This document shows positions 1 through 12,115 of a stretch of 64,000 nucleotides of DNA, piece after piece. The position numbers and the translations under genes were made by a program. Position 1 is the stretch's first letter. Every line of letters starts with the position of its first letter. The notes under the pieces are model-generated. The model searched no databases and was not told the origin of the DNA. It worked only from the letters and a program-made list of their open reading frames with translations. Source of the stretch: Polytrichum commune (Eukaryota; Streptophyta; Polytrichopsida; Polytrichales; Polytrichaceae); the NCBI GenBank assembly GCA_950295325.1, contig OX485805.1:14125501-14189500 (forward strand), given 5' to 3'.

Positions 1-551
1 CCCTCCAGTCCTCATTTCTTTCCCTGCGGTTTGCAAGCTCTCAGGTTTAATTTCTGGCACCAAGAACAAGGGTTAATTAACTGGTTTGTATATTCCGAGA
101 GCCTCGTTTCTCCATGTCCATGATGTGAAGCCCATGTCGTGGAGAGCCTTTTGGCATCTTTTTTTTTTCTCAGCAAAGAGAATTAGGGACACAACCTCTG
201 AGCTTCTGGGATCCTTGCAGTGGCTCGCAATCTCTCAGCAGAAAGCTCAACTGTTGTCGGGCTTGCCCTCGTTGTCTCTGAGGCCGGATTCATGAGAAGG
301 AGGCAAATCCTGGAACATGATAACCTCAGTTGGGTTGATTCGAGGTTTTTTTGTCGAAAGTTTTCAGGTACTATTTTACAACCATCTCCTTAGTTACAGA
401 AATTAGTGTCTGAAGCTCATTGTGATTTCAGAAAATTGTAACCAGGTTCTGGAGGTTTGATGAGCCACTAGGGCTCCCCACAGATGGTCTGACAGGGAGG
501 CAGAGAAGAATTCTTTATTTTTCTTTGTCGATCGTCACGAATGACCAAGTT
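1..551. other. Unassigned sequence at the window's left edge
   Basis: This stretch is somewhat richer in G and C than the AT-rich DNA that follows, and could be the untranslated end of a gene lying outside the window. No open frame in it resembles a known protein and I see no splice-site pattern that would join pieces into one. It ends where the 8-bp target duplication of the next element begins. Confidence 0.3.
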
Positions 552-559
552 CACTCTGT

Positions 560-1081
560 CCCGGGGTGGCGACTCAAACAAATAATTGCAGGGGCTCGTC
601 CAAAAATTTAAAAAAGGCATAGATTATGTACACATACTCATACATATAATCTAGATTATGTTTCAAATAATCTACAACTTTCAACTATTGAAGAGGGGTT
701 GAAGAGTTTCAGAAGAGAAGCAAGAGAGAAGCCACCCAGAGAAGTCGGGAAGAGAGTTAAGATTACGGGTTAAAAGCCAAAATAATCTATATTATCTTCA
801 ATTTTTTGTAGATTATATAAATTATAATTAGGTATGATGGAGACTAGATTATGGACTAGCCCCCTTGTCCAAGAGAAAGACGACATTATTTTCAAATTAT
901 TCATGTATTATAACACATAGACATGTTCAAATCAAAAAATTATTACATGTTATGGACAATCTCAATGTGCACTCCATCACTCCATTCTAAATTCTGTAGA
1001 ATTGTTCTTTGATATGAATGTACAAGGATAATATAAATGGATTATCTGTTACAAATTATTTGCACCAGTTGCCACCCCGGG
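560..1081. mobile_element. Non-autonomous hAT-like element, 522 bp, with 8-bp target duplication
   Basis: The element opens with CCCGGGGTGGCGACT and closes with the inverse of CCCGGGGTGGCAACT (14 of 15 positions match). It is flanked on both sides by the identical 8-mer CACTCTGT (552-559 and 1082-1089), the target-duplication length made by hAT transposases. The interior is AT-rich, repeats TAGATTAT-like words and has no coding capacity, so it is a MITE-type passenger. Assignment to hAT rests only on the 8-bp duplication and G-rich ends. Confidence 0.82.
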
Positions 1082-1089
1082 CACTCTGT

Positions 1090-1799
1090 TTCTTGTGATG
1101 GTACATGCTTTTGGTGTGGTTATAGAGGGTTCATCTGGTAGGCTCGCCACTCATCAGCAGTTACATTTAGTTCCTATGTTTCCAAGTAGGTGGGGTGCAA
1201 AACTTACACATGATGTTAATTTTGTGTGATGAGATTGTGCCTTAAGTTACCATCTACATAACTTCCCATCTGCAATATTCCCTCACCTGTACAATAAGTA
1301 CACTAAATATTGTATTTAGTGTGACTTACTATTTGAAATTGTGCAATGCTATAACAATTTATTGTATATCTCACCTTTTGCCAACAGAGGTCAAATCGGT
1401 TGTTTGGACATTTTAGAACATTAACATCTTTACTTGGTAATAACTTGCATTACTTGTGGAAAGATGTGGCATTGTGTGACTCCAAATAGTAAGTGACACT
1501 AAATGCAATATTTAGTGTAGACATGTCAAGGTGTTATGTGTATTGCTATGGGAGACGTGATTCCTAAACTAGCTCAAGGTTGCAAATTTCAAGAGTACAC
1601 AAAGTTTTTGGTAGCGCTGGTGGTATGGGCTAACTCTTCCTCACATATAGTAGGATCTGGGGTGCTTAGGTAGATGTGAAGTTAGGTTTGAACGTGAATG
1701 ATGATGAGTTCAAGCAATAGAACATCTCCCTTGCGTTTGTGGTTGCTTGAAGGTGAGGGGGCAAGCACAGTGAAGTATACAACTTCATTACCCTGCACA
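1090..1799. other. AT-rich intergenic sequence without recognisable genes
   Basis: Short words such as the pair TATTTAGTGT/ACACTAAATA recur in both orientations around 1290-1330 and 1495-1520, suggesting an eroded foldback. Frames longer than 50 codons here show no protein-like composition. Nothing else is supported. Confidence 0.3.
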
Positions 1800-2710
1800 G
1801 GTTTAATTGAAAGTGATTCAAAACTGTATACTAACTTCGAATTTTGTGAAGGAAAAAATCATAAACATTTGAAAAGCACATGAATCTACAAAGCCAAGCG
1901 ATTTATGTCAACAAATTGTTTTTCAAGAAAATTCTACATATTTCAGAAGATGATGCAAGTAGTGTGCAAATAGGTATATTGTTTAAAATTTATTTAAAGT
2001 ATGATAAATTACATTAAATTAATATATTTCTTCCCTTTTTTTTTAATACAACCCTCAAGATTAGAATAAATTCAAGGAATATGAAACAAAAAGTCCAACA
2101 TCAGAATATTTAAGGTCATGAAATCTACATCCAAAACTTGATTCAACCATTACCTTTTGAGCAACATTTTAATGATGAGTTCTGAAGATCTCCTCTTGAT
2201 ATTTTATATTTGAATACCTAATACAACAATAAAGGGCATCATGAAAAAAAATCCAATTTAAACAAGCTTTACTACTACTTTTAGGCATTTGACCAAAAAT
2301 TTATGGTTTAGTTTACTCTCGGGGGGGGGGGGGCAGTGTGTTAAAAAGTTAAGGATATAGGTGCGAACAACCACTATTTTATAAGGGGGTATTACTTTCA
2401 ATTCTCTTCTTTTTTTCACATGCTATCATTATGTAAATTTCTACTTTGGGTTAATAGAAAAATGGCTTGCATTACTTATAATTCCAAATTACCTATTATT
2501 CCATACCCTATAGTACTTTAAAGATGTCCAGTGCCATTTTTGATACCCTATATTACTCTTAAGTTCATTTATAATTTTTTGCCCCCATGTTTTTAAAATA
2601 CCCTATCATTTGTTCGCATGTATATTGCTACTCCAACCAATGACTACCCCCCCTGAGAGTTTACTGGAGCATTTTTTTGTATACTTGACTATGCTTGCTC
2701 CCATGAAGAG
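1800..2710 (+). repeat. Dispersed repeat, copy 1, interrupted by a MITE
   Basis: This segment is similar over several hundred bases to 4585-4985 in the same orientation, and its left part (1800-1950) also matches 5265-5415 in inverted orientation. Shared landmarks include the words GAGGAATATGAAA, TTTTGAGCA and TACTACTACTTTTAGGC in the same order. It is split by the 340-bp insertion at 2318-2657. No protein reading frame is conserved between copies, apart from a short shared translated string (ESDSKLYTNFEFCE) that might be a remnant of a transposon protein I do not recognise. Confidence 0.7.
2318..2657. mobile_element. 340-bp MITE with poly-G terminus and 8-bp target duplication
   Basis: The left end is CTC followed by thirteen G residues, and the right end is the inverse of CTCAGGGGGGG. 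The flanks carry the same 8-mer AGTTTACT (2310-2317 and 2658-2665). The related repeat copy near 4950 has no insertion at the equivalent place (it reads TTTAGTATACCGGAGC), so it acts as a natural empty site and supports a real insertion. The interior is AT-rich and non-coding. The ends resemble the CTCGGGGGGTGCAC family at 7117 and 39338. Confidence 0.85.
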
Positions 2711-4492
2711 TAGAGTCTTGGACCCGTCTCTAAATGCATTCATATGGCCATCATTACAGATTTCTTATGCATTCCATGTGTATTGAATTACACAATTTTC
2801 CTACTACTAAACAACTCTAGGGGTAGGCACATGCAAAAATGTAGAAAACCATGTGTGAAAAAATGTAGGGTGGATTTTATTAGATATACAAAAGCATCAT
2901 CTAAATGTGAGTTTGGGATTTATATTTAATGCACGGTGTGGTTTAAGTTGTGTTATTTTTATTCATTTAGATATAAAATAACATAAATAGAATTAAGGTT
3001 AGATTTTCTTATTTATAGGTTCAACATAAATCATCTACCATTAATGGCATTGGATGAGAAATAGGCAAAATGTATGTGGACATGTGGATGATTTTTTTGG
3101 AACAATCGCCTTTGGATGAAAAGTACCGTCATCTAGCAATGGAAATGTTGGCTAGCTTATTTAGGGTTTCTTGGGGGTTTCAAACACCATATGCAATATG
3201 CTAAAGTTTGTAATATGATGCTAATATATGTGTGTAATGTGCAGAGTAATATATGTGTAGTGTAATGTATGTATAGCATATTGTATGCATAATGTAAGTG
3301 CATATTGTTCACGTAGAATTTTTATTACTTATAAATAAGATAAGGTGATTATAATTATGCTAATCCTAAATTTATATATAATGATAGGGTGTTAGAAAAT
3401 ACTATCCAGTAGAAATTAGCTACTTATAGGATGGAAAATGTTCAAACGAAGAATGGTAAATACCCCCAAATAGATAGAGGGTTCTCACACGTTACTGTGT
3501 TGAAAACTATGCTAAAGGAAAACACCGGATTCTTAGAAGGTTGTAATGTTTTCCCCATCAAATCTATCAATTTTATCAACAACACTCCTCATGGCTTTAG
3601 TAGCCTCACAACTATCAAAATTTCCTCTATCTTGTTTCATTAACATACCTAATGCTCCCAAAATATTTTTTATGTTTTGTCTCCCTCTCATAGCCCCTTC
3701 ATAATCCTCTATAATGCCTTGACCAAACCAGTTGCAACTAAGCGACTCTCAGTGGAATCATCAAAATTATCGTGTATAGAAGTATGCTAAGGGAAAACAC
3801 CAGGTTCCTAGGTGCAACTAGCATAAGCCAAAGATGGGAGAATTCAAAACTTAAGATGGAAACATGGACGAGAGAAAAATGAGAAAGGAAATACGTTGGG
3901 AGAGGAAGACTTCTCCCCCTCCCTTTTATATATCCATTCACAACCAAATAACTAACTTTAGCTAAGTCCCTATCTTTAGACAAATTTCTAATTTTCAACA
4001 ATTACTTCTACACAACTAACTATCTTTAGCCAACTATCTAACTTTAAACAACTAACTTTTTAACTTTCTACCATTAACTTTAGACAATTAGGTGATTTCT
4101 CCTAACTTTTCCTATTACATTCATTTCTATGAAAACAAATAAAAATATCATAATTTGTCCATATTATGTAAGAGTTTGCCTCATGACAATGTGTATATTT
4201 AAATAAAATGTAGGGGCACCCCCTGTGAAATGGCTGTGGATTTGTGGTAGCCATGTAGATTGAAGGTGAAATTGTTGCGAACCCCTTCCGCTTAGAAATC
4301 TTCTTACTTAGCTTATTTGATCCCATAATTAACATTGGAGGTCTAGAGTTAGTCTCGTGAGATAAAGTTGAGATAAATAAGCCATAAACTTTTAGATGAT
4401 GGATTTTAATTTACAAGGCCCCTTTACATGGCTATCTCAAATTGTAAGACCTCTGAATCCCTGCACATGCAAACTCATGGTAAAATAATGTG
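2711..4492. other. AT-rich intergenic sequence
   Basis: No frame here looks protein-coding. The stretch near 3190-3310 repeats words like TAATATATGTGT and GTAATGTATG. The stretch near 3990-4090 repeats variants of AACTAACTATCTTTAGC. Both look like slippage or decayed satellite. No RNA gene or element end was recognised. Confidence 0.3.
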
Positions 4493-4584
4493 AGGTATAT
4501 GGCCCTATTGTGAGAACTTCTAACTTCACAAGCAATTTGGACTATTGGATCACATTTGACAATGTCTTGTTTGGTTGGCAAGTG

Positions 4585-5257
4585 TTGTTTGTGTGCAAGT
4601 AGGTGATATTGAACAAGTCATTGTTTATTTTTTGTTTAAAGTACAATAAAATTACCTTAAATTGATGGTTTTCGACAAAGTTTTGTGATGATGCATGCAA
4701 GAAGATAATGATTTGAGGAATATGAAAGAAAATTCCAACTTCAAAATAGTTAAGGCATGAAACCTACGTCCAAAACCAAACTCAACCATTTTCTTTTGAG
4801 CATCACTTTTGATGATAAGTATTGAAGATCTCAACTTGATATTCTACATTTGAGTATTCAACACAACAAAAAAGGTCATCTTTAAAATAAATCCAATTTA
4901 AACAACGCTATGCTACTACTTTTAGGCCTTTGACCAAAACAATTATGGTTTTAGTATACCGGAGCACATTTTTGGTCCACTTTACCATGCTTGCACCCAA
5001 TACCAAGATGAGATCTTCAAAACAAATCATTAAAAACAATGCTCAAAAGAAAAATGGCTAGATATGGTTTTGGAGGTAAATTTGACGACCTTAACTATTT
5101 TGAACTTGAATTTTTCCCATATTCCTTAAATTCATAATAGACTTGAGGTCATTTTCAAATATTTTTGTAGAAAATATTTAATTCAATGTAATATAATTGT
5201 GTTCTAAACAAAAAGTTGACAATAACTTGTTCAGAATCACCACTTGCACACCATTTG
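4585..5257. repeat. Large imperfect inverted repeat (foldback), arms about 249 bp
   Basis: The left arm at about 4585-4833 and the right arm at about 5009-5257 are inverted versions of one another, with a spacer of about 175 bp. Matching landmarks are GTGTGCAAGT/ACTTGCACAC at the outer ends and GAAGATCTCA/TGAGATCTTC at the inner ends. The arms belong to the same dispersed repeat as 1800-2710. A read-through transcript would fold into a long hairpin. It could be two head-to-head copies of a mobile repeat or a foldback element; I saw no clear target duplication. Confidence 0.72.
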
Positions 5258-5464
5258 CACCATCTCCTAAAATATGTGGACTTGTTTGAAATCGTTTTTG
5301 TCAATATAAATTGCTTGGTTTTGTAGATCAATATTCCCTTATCAATGTTTATGATATTTTTTTCACAAAACTCAAAGTTAGTATATAGTTTTGAATCACT
5401 TTCACTTAAACGTGTGTAAGGATCAAGAGTTGTCCAGTTCATTGTGCTTGCACCCAAATATCTT

Positions 5465-5477
5465 GGGGGGGGGGGGG
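5465..5477 (+). repeat. Poly-G tract (G13)
   Basis: Thirteen consecutive G residues follow CTT, similar to the termini of the 8-bp-duplication elements in this window. I did not find a matching right end nearby, so a complete element cannot be claimed. Confidence 0.6.
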
Positions 5478-5599
5478 TCACTCGTTTGTATTCCAATGGG
5501 AACGTATGAGAACACAAGGTGTTCTTAAGGGGGTGGGTATAATATTGGAGAAGATAAATATTTTGGACCCTATTATTATGTAATTCTCTAGCATTCACT

Positions 5600-7108
5600 A
5601 TTCTTAGGATCCTATGGGTAGGTTCACTTGGTTTTTGTTCTTCTTTTACATGGGCTTATAGTAGTTATAAATTATAGTTTTTGCTTATATCATGTAGATC
5701 TAATGCTTACACATACAAGATCATCATTTACACATCAACATAACATGCAAATAATTTGGCTTCCCAATGTACACTCTGTTCATTTAAACATGAAACATAC
5801 ACACATGGAAATGTTGATAAAACACTTGTGTTTAAAAACACATGCAAATGCTTTCAAATTTTATGTTTAAAAGACAATTGCATACATACATGTAGCATAA
5901 GAACACAACCCACCAACATCAATAATAGACTTTGTTTAGGGTTTAAACATTCATATATGAAGAAATTTTTGTCATTGTTCAGGTTCAAGTGGCTAAAACC
6001 ACTCAATAGACAACATTTGCCTATGCTTAAGACAAAAAAATCCAAACCCTATCTCTAACCCTAACGCTCCAAACTATACAATCTAATTGAAACATTGTCA
6101 CAAACTTTGCCTAAAATCCTACCTAAAACAATTCAGTGAGAAACTAGAGGTTTGCACTCTTGCATTTCCTCAAACAAACTAATTCTATAGTTCACCTACA
6201 CATCATAGAAGAATCACATAGGGCATTCGGGAGAACCTTCAACTCAATGACATTCAACTGAGCTAATGGCTCCGACAATTGCCACAAATTCGGGTTGCTT
6301 TGATAAGTGGCGGCTCTTCTTGAACCAACCTGCATTTGGTACATAGTAGTTACTCATGTACTCACTTGTTCTCACCCACAATTTCCCTTAGTTTTTTGTA
6401 AGATCTCTAACAGGATCTTACTCCTTCCATTTAATATCCCCAATTAAAGCGATTTTAAAAAAAAAAACATTTATTTCTCATTGGCACTAGTTTCATTCAC
6501 TGCACTTAGTATCTTCAAGCCTTCAGCAACTAGTGCTTGATGGTTAGATGCACTCAAGACAATAGACTTCCCTTTAGAGACTTGTGATTGGGGATGATTA
6601 CTAAACCTGACTCCCTTTGGCACCAAATTTGAATATGTATGTTAGATATAAGGTGATTTTTAAAAACAATTGGGAAAGAGGTTGTGTATTGTGTTTCTAG
6701 AATGATCTCTAGTGGTAGATCCAAATTCTTTATAACACTCTACACAATACACCTTCATTACCTACACAGAATTCTAGTCCAAAGATCTCATAGGCCATTG
6801 GTGATCCTCCAAGGTTATTGGTTTTAATTCTTTCCTAAGGTTTTTTTTTGGTTTAGCAAGTATCTAGCCATAACTTTGGCACTCACCAATGTGGACTTTA
6901 GGTCAGAGGCCACATGGGTCAATGGTGTCACCACTAACTCTAGAACCAACATGTGGAGGCAATGGCTGGCTGTAATCATCAAGAGGGGATAAGATCTTGG
7001 ATTTCAATCTCTTTTGCTATGCACTCTAGAGTTTTTTAGGAGTCATAAACAAAATCTAGGTCAACGACATGAATACGCTTTTTGGATTCAAGGTTGGGGT
7101 TAGCTTGT
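5600..7108. other. AT-rich intergenic sequence
   Basis: Several frames of 60-100 codons occur here on both strands, but they overlap each other, have biased low-complexity composition, and match nothing I recognise. No RNA gene or element boundary was identified. Confidence 0.3.
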
Positions 7109-7116
7109 GGCAAAAC

Positions 7117-8005
7117 CTCGGGGGGTGCACTGTACTAAACATGTACGAGTATACGTGAGTGCACAAGAGGGGTATTAATTTGGACCTTGCCGTATTATGT
7201 ATACATATGGTATACATGTTATAATTTATAATTACGTATATATATGGAAGGCCTTTAAAAGTATACAATAATTATACTTGTATGGTACTGTTACTATACT
7301 ACATATCATAAGTTTTCATATTGGATGAAATTAGGATTAACTAGGATTAACGATTTTCGTTAGCAACCTTATAGGGTAATATGAACCATGTACGTACAAG
7401 GTGTCAACGTAATATCGGGGAAAGAGGCAATATTAGGGTTTTGAAATGATTCGTTCAGCTCAAAGTAACAAGGACCCTTTTCCCCTCCCATCCCTAGGTT
7501 TTTGTTTTCTCTTTTTGTCAGTCGTTGAAGGTTTTGGCTGTGGACGTTGGTTGTGGACCGTCCATCAAACATGGAGATTGGTTTATGTTGGTATCAAAAA
7601 GGGGCTAACAACAAGTGGACATATGATCTTACTGATCATTTGATGGTAGACTTAGAGACAATAATTGCATTGGCTATAATGACGTATATTGGTGAATCAA
7701 ATGTTTATGAGTTACATCCGGGAGATGAAAAAGTTTTCAATGACTTTGCTGATGAAAGCTAGGATATTTTGTTATACATATTATAGGGGTTGATTATTGT
7801 TCAAAAGTATATTTGTATACTTATGTTAATGACTATATATGAATGGATGTTTTTTTGTGTATACATATTGTCACTTGTATATTTATTGTTGCAATTGTAT
7901 GTGTATTACTTCATTTCACAAAAAATAACTTGTATATAGGGGGTTTTTAGAGTATGCAGTGAACGCACATGATTCTAGGTTTTAATGAAAGGTGCACCCC
8001 CCGAG
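7117..8005. mobile_element. 889-bp non-autonomous element with CTCGGGGGGTGCAC ends and 8-bp target duplication
   Basis: The ends are a perfect 14-bp inverted repeat, CTCGGGGGGTGCAC on the left and GTGCACCCCCCGAG on the right. The flanks are the identical 8-mer GGCAAAAC (7109-7116 and 8006-8013). A second, diverged and larger copy lies at 39338-40864. The element carries a short frame near 7547-7762 whose counterpart in the second copy also reads partly open (AxIMTYI/ASMTYI, HLMVDLETIIALA/HLMINLETIIALA), so a small remnant of a protein may have been captured, but no known domain is visible. Confidence 0.85.
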
Positions 8006-8013
8006 GGCAAAAC

Positions 8014-9056
8014 ACATACATTCTAAAAGAACTTTATTGAGCCCCTCAAGCTTGCAATTAATCTTGTATCTTGTCTCAATATCAAGAGTTGAAAGGGCCA
8101 ATCTACAATATCAAAACCTTCAAGTAGTTGTATGAGTTTTGCATATGTGTCACCCTCAACACACCTGCAAGGTCCAATAAATTCTGGACTTGCATAGGCA
8201 TCAACAAGTGAGAACAATTTCAACTTCAAAGACATTACAAAATTGGTTTGTAACTAGCAACCTTACTAGAACTAAGTACCTCGAGTTGCAATTGCTATCA
8301 CACATACAAACGCCTCATGTTGTCGTCGCCCCCTCCTCTATGTCAACAATGCTTCCAATAAAATGCTAGAAAACACAACAAGAATTGAAAACCCTACCCA
8401 TATACTAGCCAGAAAAAAAACCGAAAGTAGGAAAGATGAAGCTTGGGATGGGCACATGTGAGGAATGCAACCATGCACGTGTGCCTACTGACTAACCTTC
8501 AACAATCAACCATCAACATTTGCCAAGTTTGCAAGACGGTGGGAGTTTGCATAAACCTTAAAACTTCAAAGAGTTCTTGCAAATCCTAACTAGGAACTCA
8601 CAAAGCTAAACAAAATGCGCAAACCGGTCGGGAGCCCTTCCCATATGTAACCCAAAAGATTAGATCCAACTACCAAGAAACATTCATGAGATGTCATCCA
8701 ATGGTGCTCATCCACTAGTGTGGGGCCCTAACATAATATATTATTTTAGTTCCCCGTTTATAGGGGAATTCTTTTAGGGTCATGTATTTATACTCATTTT
8801 TTCAATATAATGTGATAAATGTCTCCACTTCATATACAATGATATAAATCATGGAATAAATAGACCTTTATGACATATACAAGTCACTAGGAACTATCAC
8901 CATATGATAACAATGGATGGAAATATAAATTGGATGAAACTAGCAAATCCATTGTCAAAAATATTGCTAAACCTTAGGGGGGCCTTTTTGTGAATCTACA
9001 TTGACTTCAAAATTCTTGATAGCCTTTTTAGATTTACACACTAAAGAAAAACAATA
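8014..9056. other. Intergenic sequence left of the hAT element
   Basis: A minus-strand frame of 70 codons (8023-8235) has fairly normal amino-acid composition but matches nothing I know and begins next to the preceding element, so it is not called a gene. No other structure was recognised. Confidence 0.25.
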
Positions 9057-9064
9057 CCTCTCCC

Positions 9065-10330
9065 CAGGGGTGCTTTTTCATAAAGTTTTTACCCGTCCAC
9101 GTCCAAAAACCTCGAATTGAAAGGCAAAAAAAATTGCAACCCATCCCAAAACCGGTAATTTCAAAACCAACCCGTCCATGGAAAGGTTAAAGAAAAAACT
9201 ACCCGTCCCAAAACCGGTAATTTCTAAACCAACCCGTCCATGAAAAGGTTAAAGAAAAAAACAAATTGATAAAGATAACCCGAAAGATGTTGGCATGTGA
9301 TTGATTGCACTTGGAAACGATAGTATCTTCCTTCAATTTTGCTTTATTCATTGGGGCAGAGTATGTACAAAGGGTGGTGGATGCATTGAATAACAAGTTT
9401 CCAAACTTAGGCATCTTCAATGCATGCAAGCTCTTTAGTCCCAATCTCTATCCAGCAAACGATGATGAGAGAACTCGTATTACTGAAGAGTGGTTGGAAA
9501 GGTTGTTTGTGAAGTTTCAGACTTCTGAAGAAGAACAAGATCGGTGTCGGGGTGAGTGTTTGGAGATGGTGGAGACCATGAGAGAGATGATCCCAAATAA
9601 GTCTTTATTTGAAGCTTGGGAGTTTGCATGTACCACTCCAGAGTGGTCAATCAATTGGCCTGGTTTGAGTAACTTGTGGAGAAGAGTTATGGTGATTCCA
9701 ATGAGCACTGCAATATGTAAGAGGGTTTTTTCTAAACAAAACCTTATCAAAAGTCATTTACGTACTAGGTTGAAGTTAGAAACTTTAGATGCTTTGATAC
9801 GCATTTCATGTGCAAATATTCCAATTGAAGCATCAATTGGAATGCAGTGATGTTTGTTTAAAGAAACATGAAGGATAGGAGAATTCATCCACTTCTTTGA
9901 AGGGTAAGTAGCTCTTTGTTTTTAAAATTTTGAACATGTTTATATATACTAATTCATATTCAATTACTAAGTTTACCTTCAATTATAATCTTTGACATTA
10001 TGTTAAAACGGTTCTAAATTTTGTGGTTGATGAATTAATATATGCAGGTGAATCAAGCACTTCAAGATTGATATTTTGATTGGGTATTAGTGGTTTGATT
10101 GCATTATGCTTATATTCACATGTCATATATGACATAATGTAATTGATATTTGTACCATTTATTTTTTTTGGAAAAATGTTTATAAAAAAATGTTACTTTT
10201 AGAACCCGTCCAAAGTGAATTTGACACGTCCCAAAACCGGTTCATTTTCTAAGAACCTGTCCACTGGAAATGTTTTTTTTTATGAACATGTCCCTAGACA
10301 TGTTAGGGACCTTGTGAAAAATCACCACTG
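9065..10330 (+). mobile_element. hAT transposon, 1266 bp, deletion derivative with intact ends
   Basis: The left end CAGGGGTGCTTTTTCA and the inverse of the right end, CAGTGGTGATTTTTCA, match at 14 of 16 positions and have the CA-G-GG-TG form usual for hAT elements. Both flanks carry the same 8-mer CCTCTCCC (9057-9064 and 10331-10338). The subterminal regions hold repeats of ACCCGTCCCAAAACCGGT: two direct copies of about 60 bp at 9139-9262 and a related copy near 10203-10260, as expected for transposase-binding regions. Only the C-terminal part of a transposase remains inside, so the element cannot move by itself. Unbroken target duplications suggest a fairly young insertion. Confidence 0.93.
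9305..9850 (+). pseudogene. hAT transposase C-terminal fragment (dimerisation domain)
   Basis: An open frame of about 180 codons encodes the last part of a hAT transposase. The C-terminal section contains TPEWSINWPGLSNLWRRV, MVIPMSTAICKRVFSKQN and LIKSHLRTRLKLETLDAL, which is the hAT dimerisation region (Dimer_Tnp_hAT) with its usual pattern of small residues, S-x-x-x-x-R-x-F-S and a closing L-x-x-L-x-x-I. The BED zinc finger and most of the catalytic region are absent: an in-frame stop lies just upstream and nothing coding precedes it within the element. The frame has no interruption over this section. It lies wholly inside the element at 9065-10330. Confidence 0.88.
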
Positions 10331-10338
10331 CCTCTCCC

Positions 10339-11353
10339 TCATGAATACTATTTATGGTAATACCTCAAATAATACAGCTTGGATTTTGCAACGTCTACAT
10401 ATTCTCATCTCCAAGCCCAAGGCAATAGACTTTCAATTTTGTCAAATTAAGTCTATTTATGTGGTTGTAAAATATCACTTGGTGTAAGACGACCCCTTGT
10501 CTAAGGGTTCTTATTTTTATCATCACTAATATTGAGACTAATGAGTTGTTGACTTTGTATCTATATGTTTAGTTAGCTACAACTAACATGGCTCAAGTCT
10601 TGATAAAGGTGCCCATGAACACTTATGGTCCCATCCACCCAGGCCTTTATGACACTCTCATCTTCCTCTTTTGTCTATCCTCTTGACGCTCTTGGTGGTT
10701 GTGGCTCTCGGCTTGTAGAATATGCGCTTGTAACTCTTGGTTTGTGGAGAGTTGTTTGTAGCTATTACATTATGCTTTGAAAAGTTTTTGGTTTGTGTTA
10801 TTAGTAGTTGTGGTCCTTCATTTGCATTCTCAGAGCTTTTATATTTAGTTTTGAGTACCTTACTGATCTTTCTTATACCATTCTTGAATCTCTCATAGTC
10901 TCCTAGTTTTGAATTATTATTGGATCACTCTTGCATCTCTCTTAAGTTTTAGGTCTCATTCTTAGTTCCTAAGTATTGGATCTCCCTTAGTCTCCTATTT
11001 TGAAGCATTATTGGATCTCTCATAGTCTCCTAGCTTTTACACATTATTAATCTCTCTTAGTCTTCCATCTCTCTCTCGGATCTCTTCTAAATATTAGATC
11101 TCTATTTTAAATTCTTCACTTGAATTGTCATTGGATATCTTTTCGTTTCTTTACTTTGAAGCATTATTGAATCTCTCATAGTTTCTTCATTTTAAATCAA
11201 ATCAGATTTCTCTTAGTTTCTCAAATTTATTTTTGAGATAACTCACTCATAAATATCTCTATTGATCTTGAACCTCTTCTAGTCTTAGAAAGAAAACAAA
11301 AGAGATGCCAAAATGAGTTTGGTACCCAATGAACCAATATGAAATGTCCTTCG
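10339..11353. other. Intergenic sequence with degenerate TCTCTTAGTCTCC-like repetition
   Basis: Between about 10830 and 11240 the plus strand repeats loose variants of GGATCTCTCTTAGTCTCCTA with A/T-rich spacers, an old degenerate tandem array with period near 60-70 bp. No gene is supported. Confidence 0.4.
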
Positions 11354-11480
11354 TTCAAACCTCAACATTGACTCCAAGCATACACCCAAAACTTACCGAA
11401 CATGGAAAGTTATGCATGCAAAACAACCAACTCCCTACTAAAACTCCGGTTGAGTTAAAGGGTAACTCTTATATCCATCT
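11354..11480 (+). repeat. Terminal fragment of the MITE found complete in an ABC1K intron
   Basis: The segment matches the right arm of the element at 16426-16805. Shared words in order are TTATGCATGCAAAACAAC, CAACTCCCTACTAAA, CTCCGGTTGAGTTAAAGG and GTAACTCT. Only one arm is evident here. It shows that the intronic element is a dispersed family member and not a unique sequence. Confidence 0.6.
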
Positions 11481-12115
11481 GAATTCAATAATCATCATGT
11501 AATTTTATTCTAACATTCATGAATGAAGTATAATAATGCAAAAAACAATGCTAGGTTAGGCTATCATCACATAATAGTATTAGGTTGGTGTATCAACATT
11601 ACTCTTTATACTAAAATAAAGGACAATCATGTTGTGAAGATTAGGTTAGGATATGGAGTGGTGGGCTTATGTTTAGGGTATTGACTATAACACATGCTCT
11701 CAATGTGGACTTACAGTTAGGGTACAATTGAGTGGATTACGAATTCACAATTCATATAATAATACTCCACATAGCATTATTATCATTTTATGTTTATTAT
11801 TATAATTCAATGCTTTCAATTGAAATGTTTGGATCCATAAATATCATATTTTTGGAAGAAAATATGTGCACAATTTCAATAGAAAGAAGATAAAAATAAA
11901 AATTCAAAAGAATTCCGAAGATATTCACAATCCAACATGCTAGGTGGATTGTCATTAAAATTTTATAAATGTAAATTTAAAAAAAAAAAAAACTGATTGC
12001 CAAACTTAAGAAGAAGGATTAAGAATAACATTTTGAGATTCAAATGTGATTAGACTTGGCATTTATGTGTGCCTACCTTTGCCTACTTAGGTGTCACATG
12101 ATGTTAAGGAGAATC
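11481..12115. other. AT-rich intergenic sequence
   Basis: No coding frame, RNA gene or complete element was recognised. A poly-A run lies at about 11978-11991. Confidence 0.3.

Noticed and set aside
5155-5598. 147-codon minus-strand frame
   Set aside because: It covers one arm of the foldback and a poly-G tract (giving a Pro run). The related copy at 1698-1883 is not open over the same length, so coding is not conserved.
7547-7762. 71-codon frame inside the 7117-8005 element as a gene
   Set aside because: Some residues are shared with the second copy, but both lack a recognisable domain and the second is interrupted, so it is treated as part of the element.
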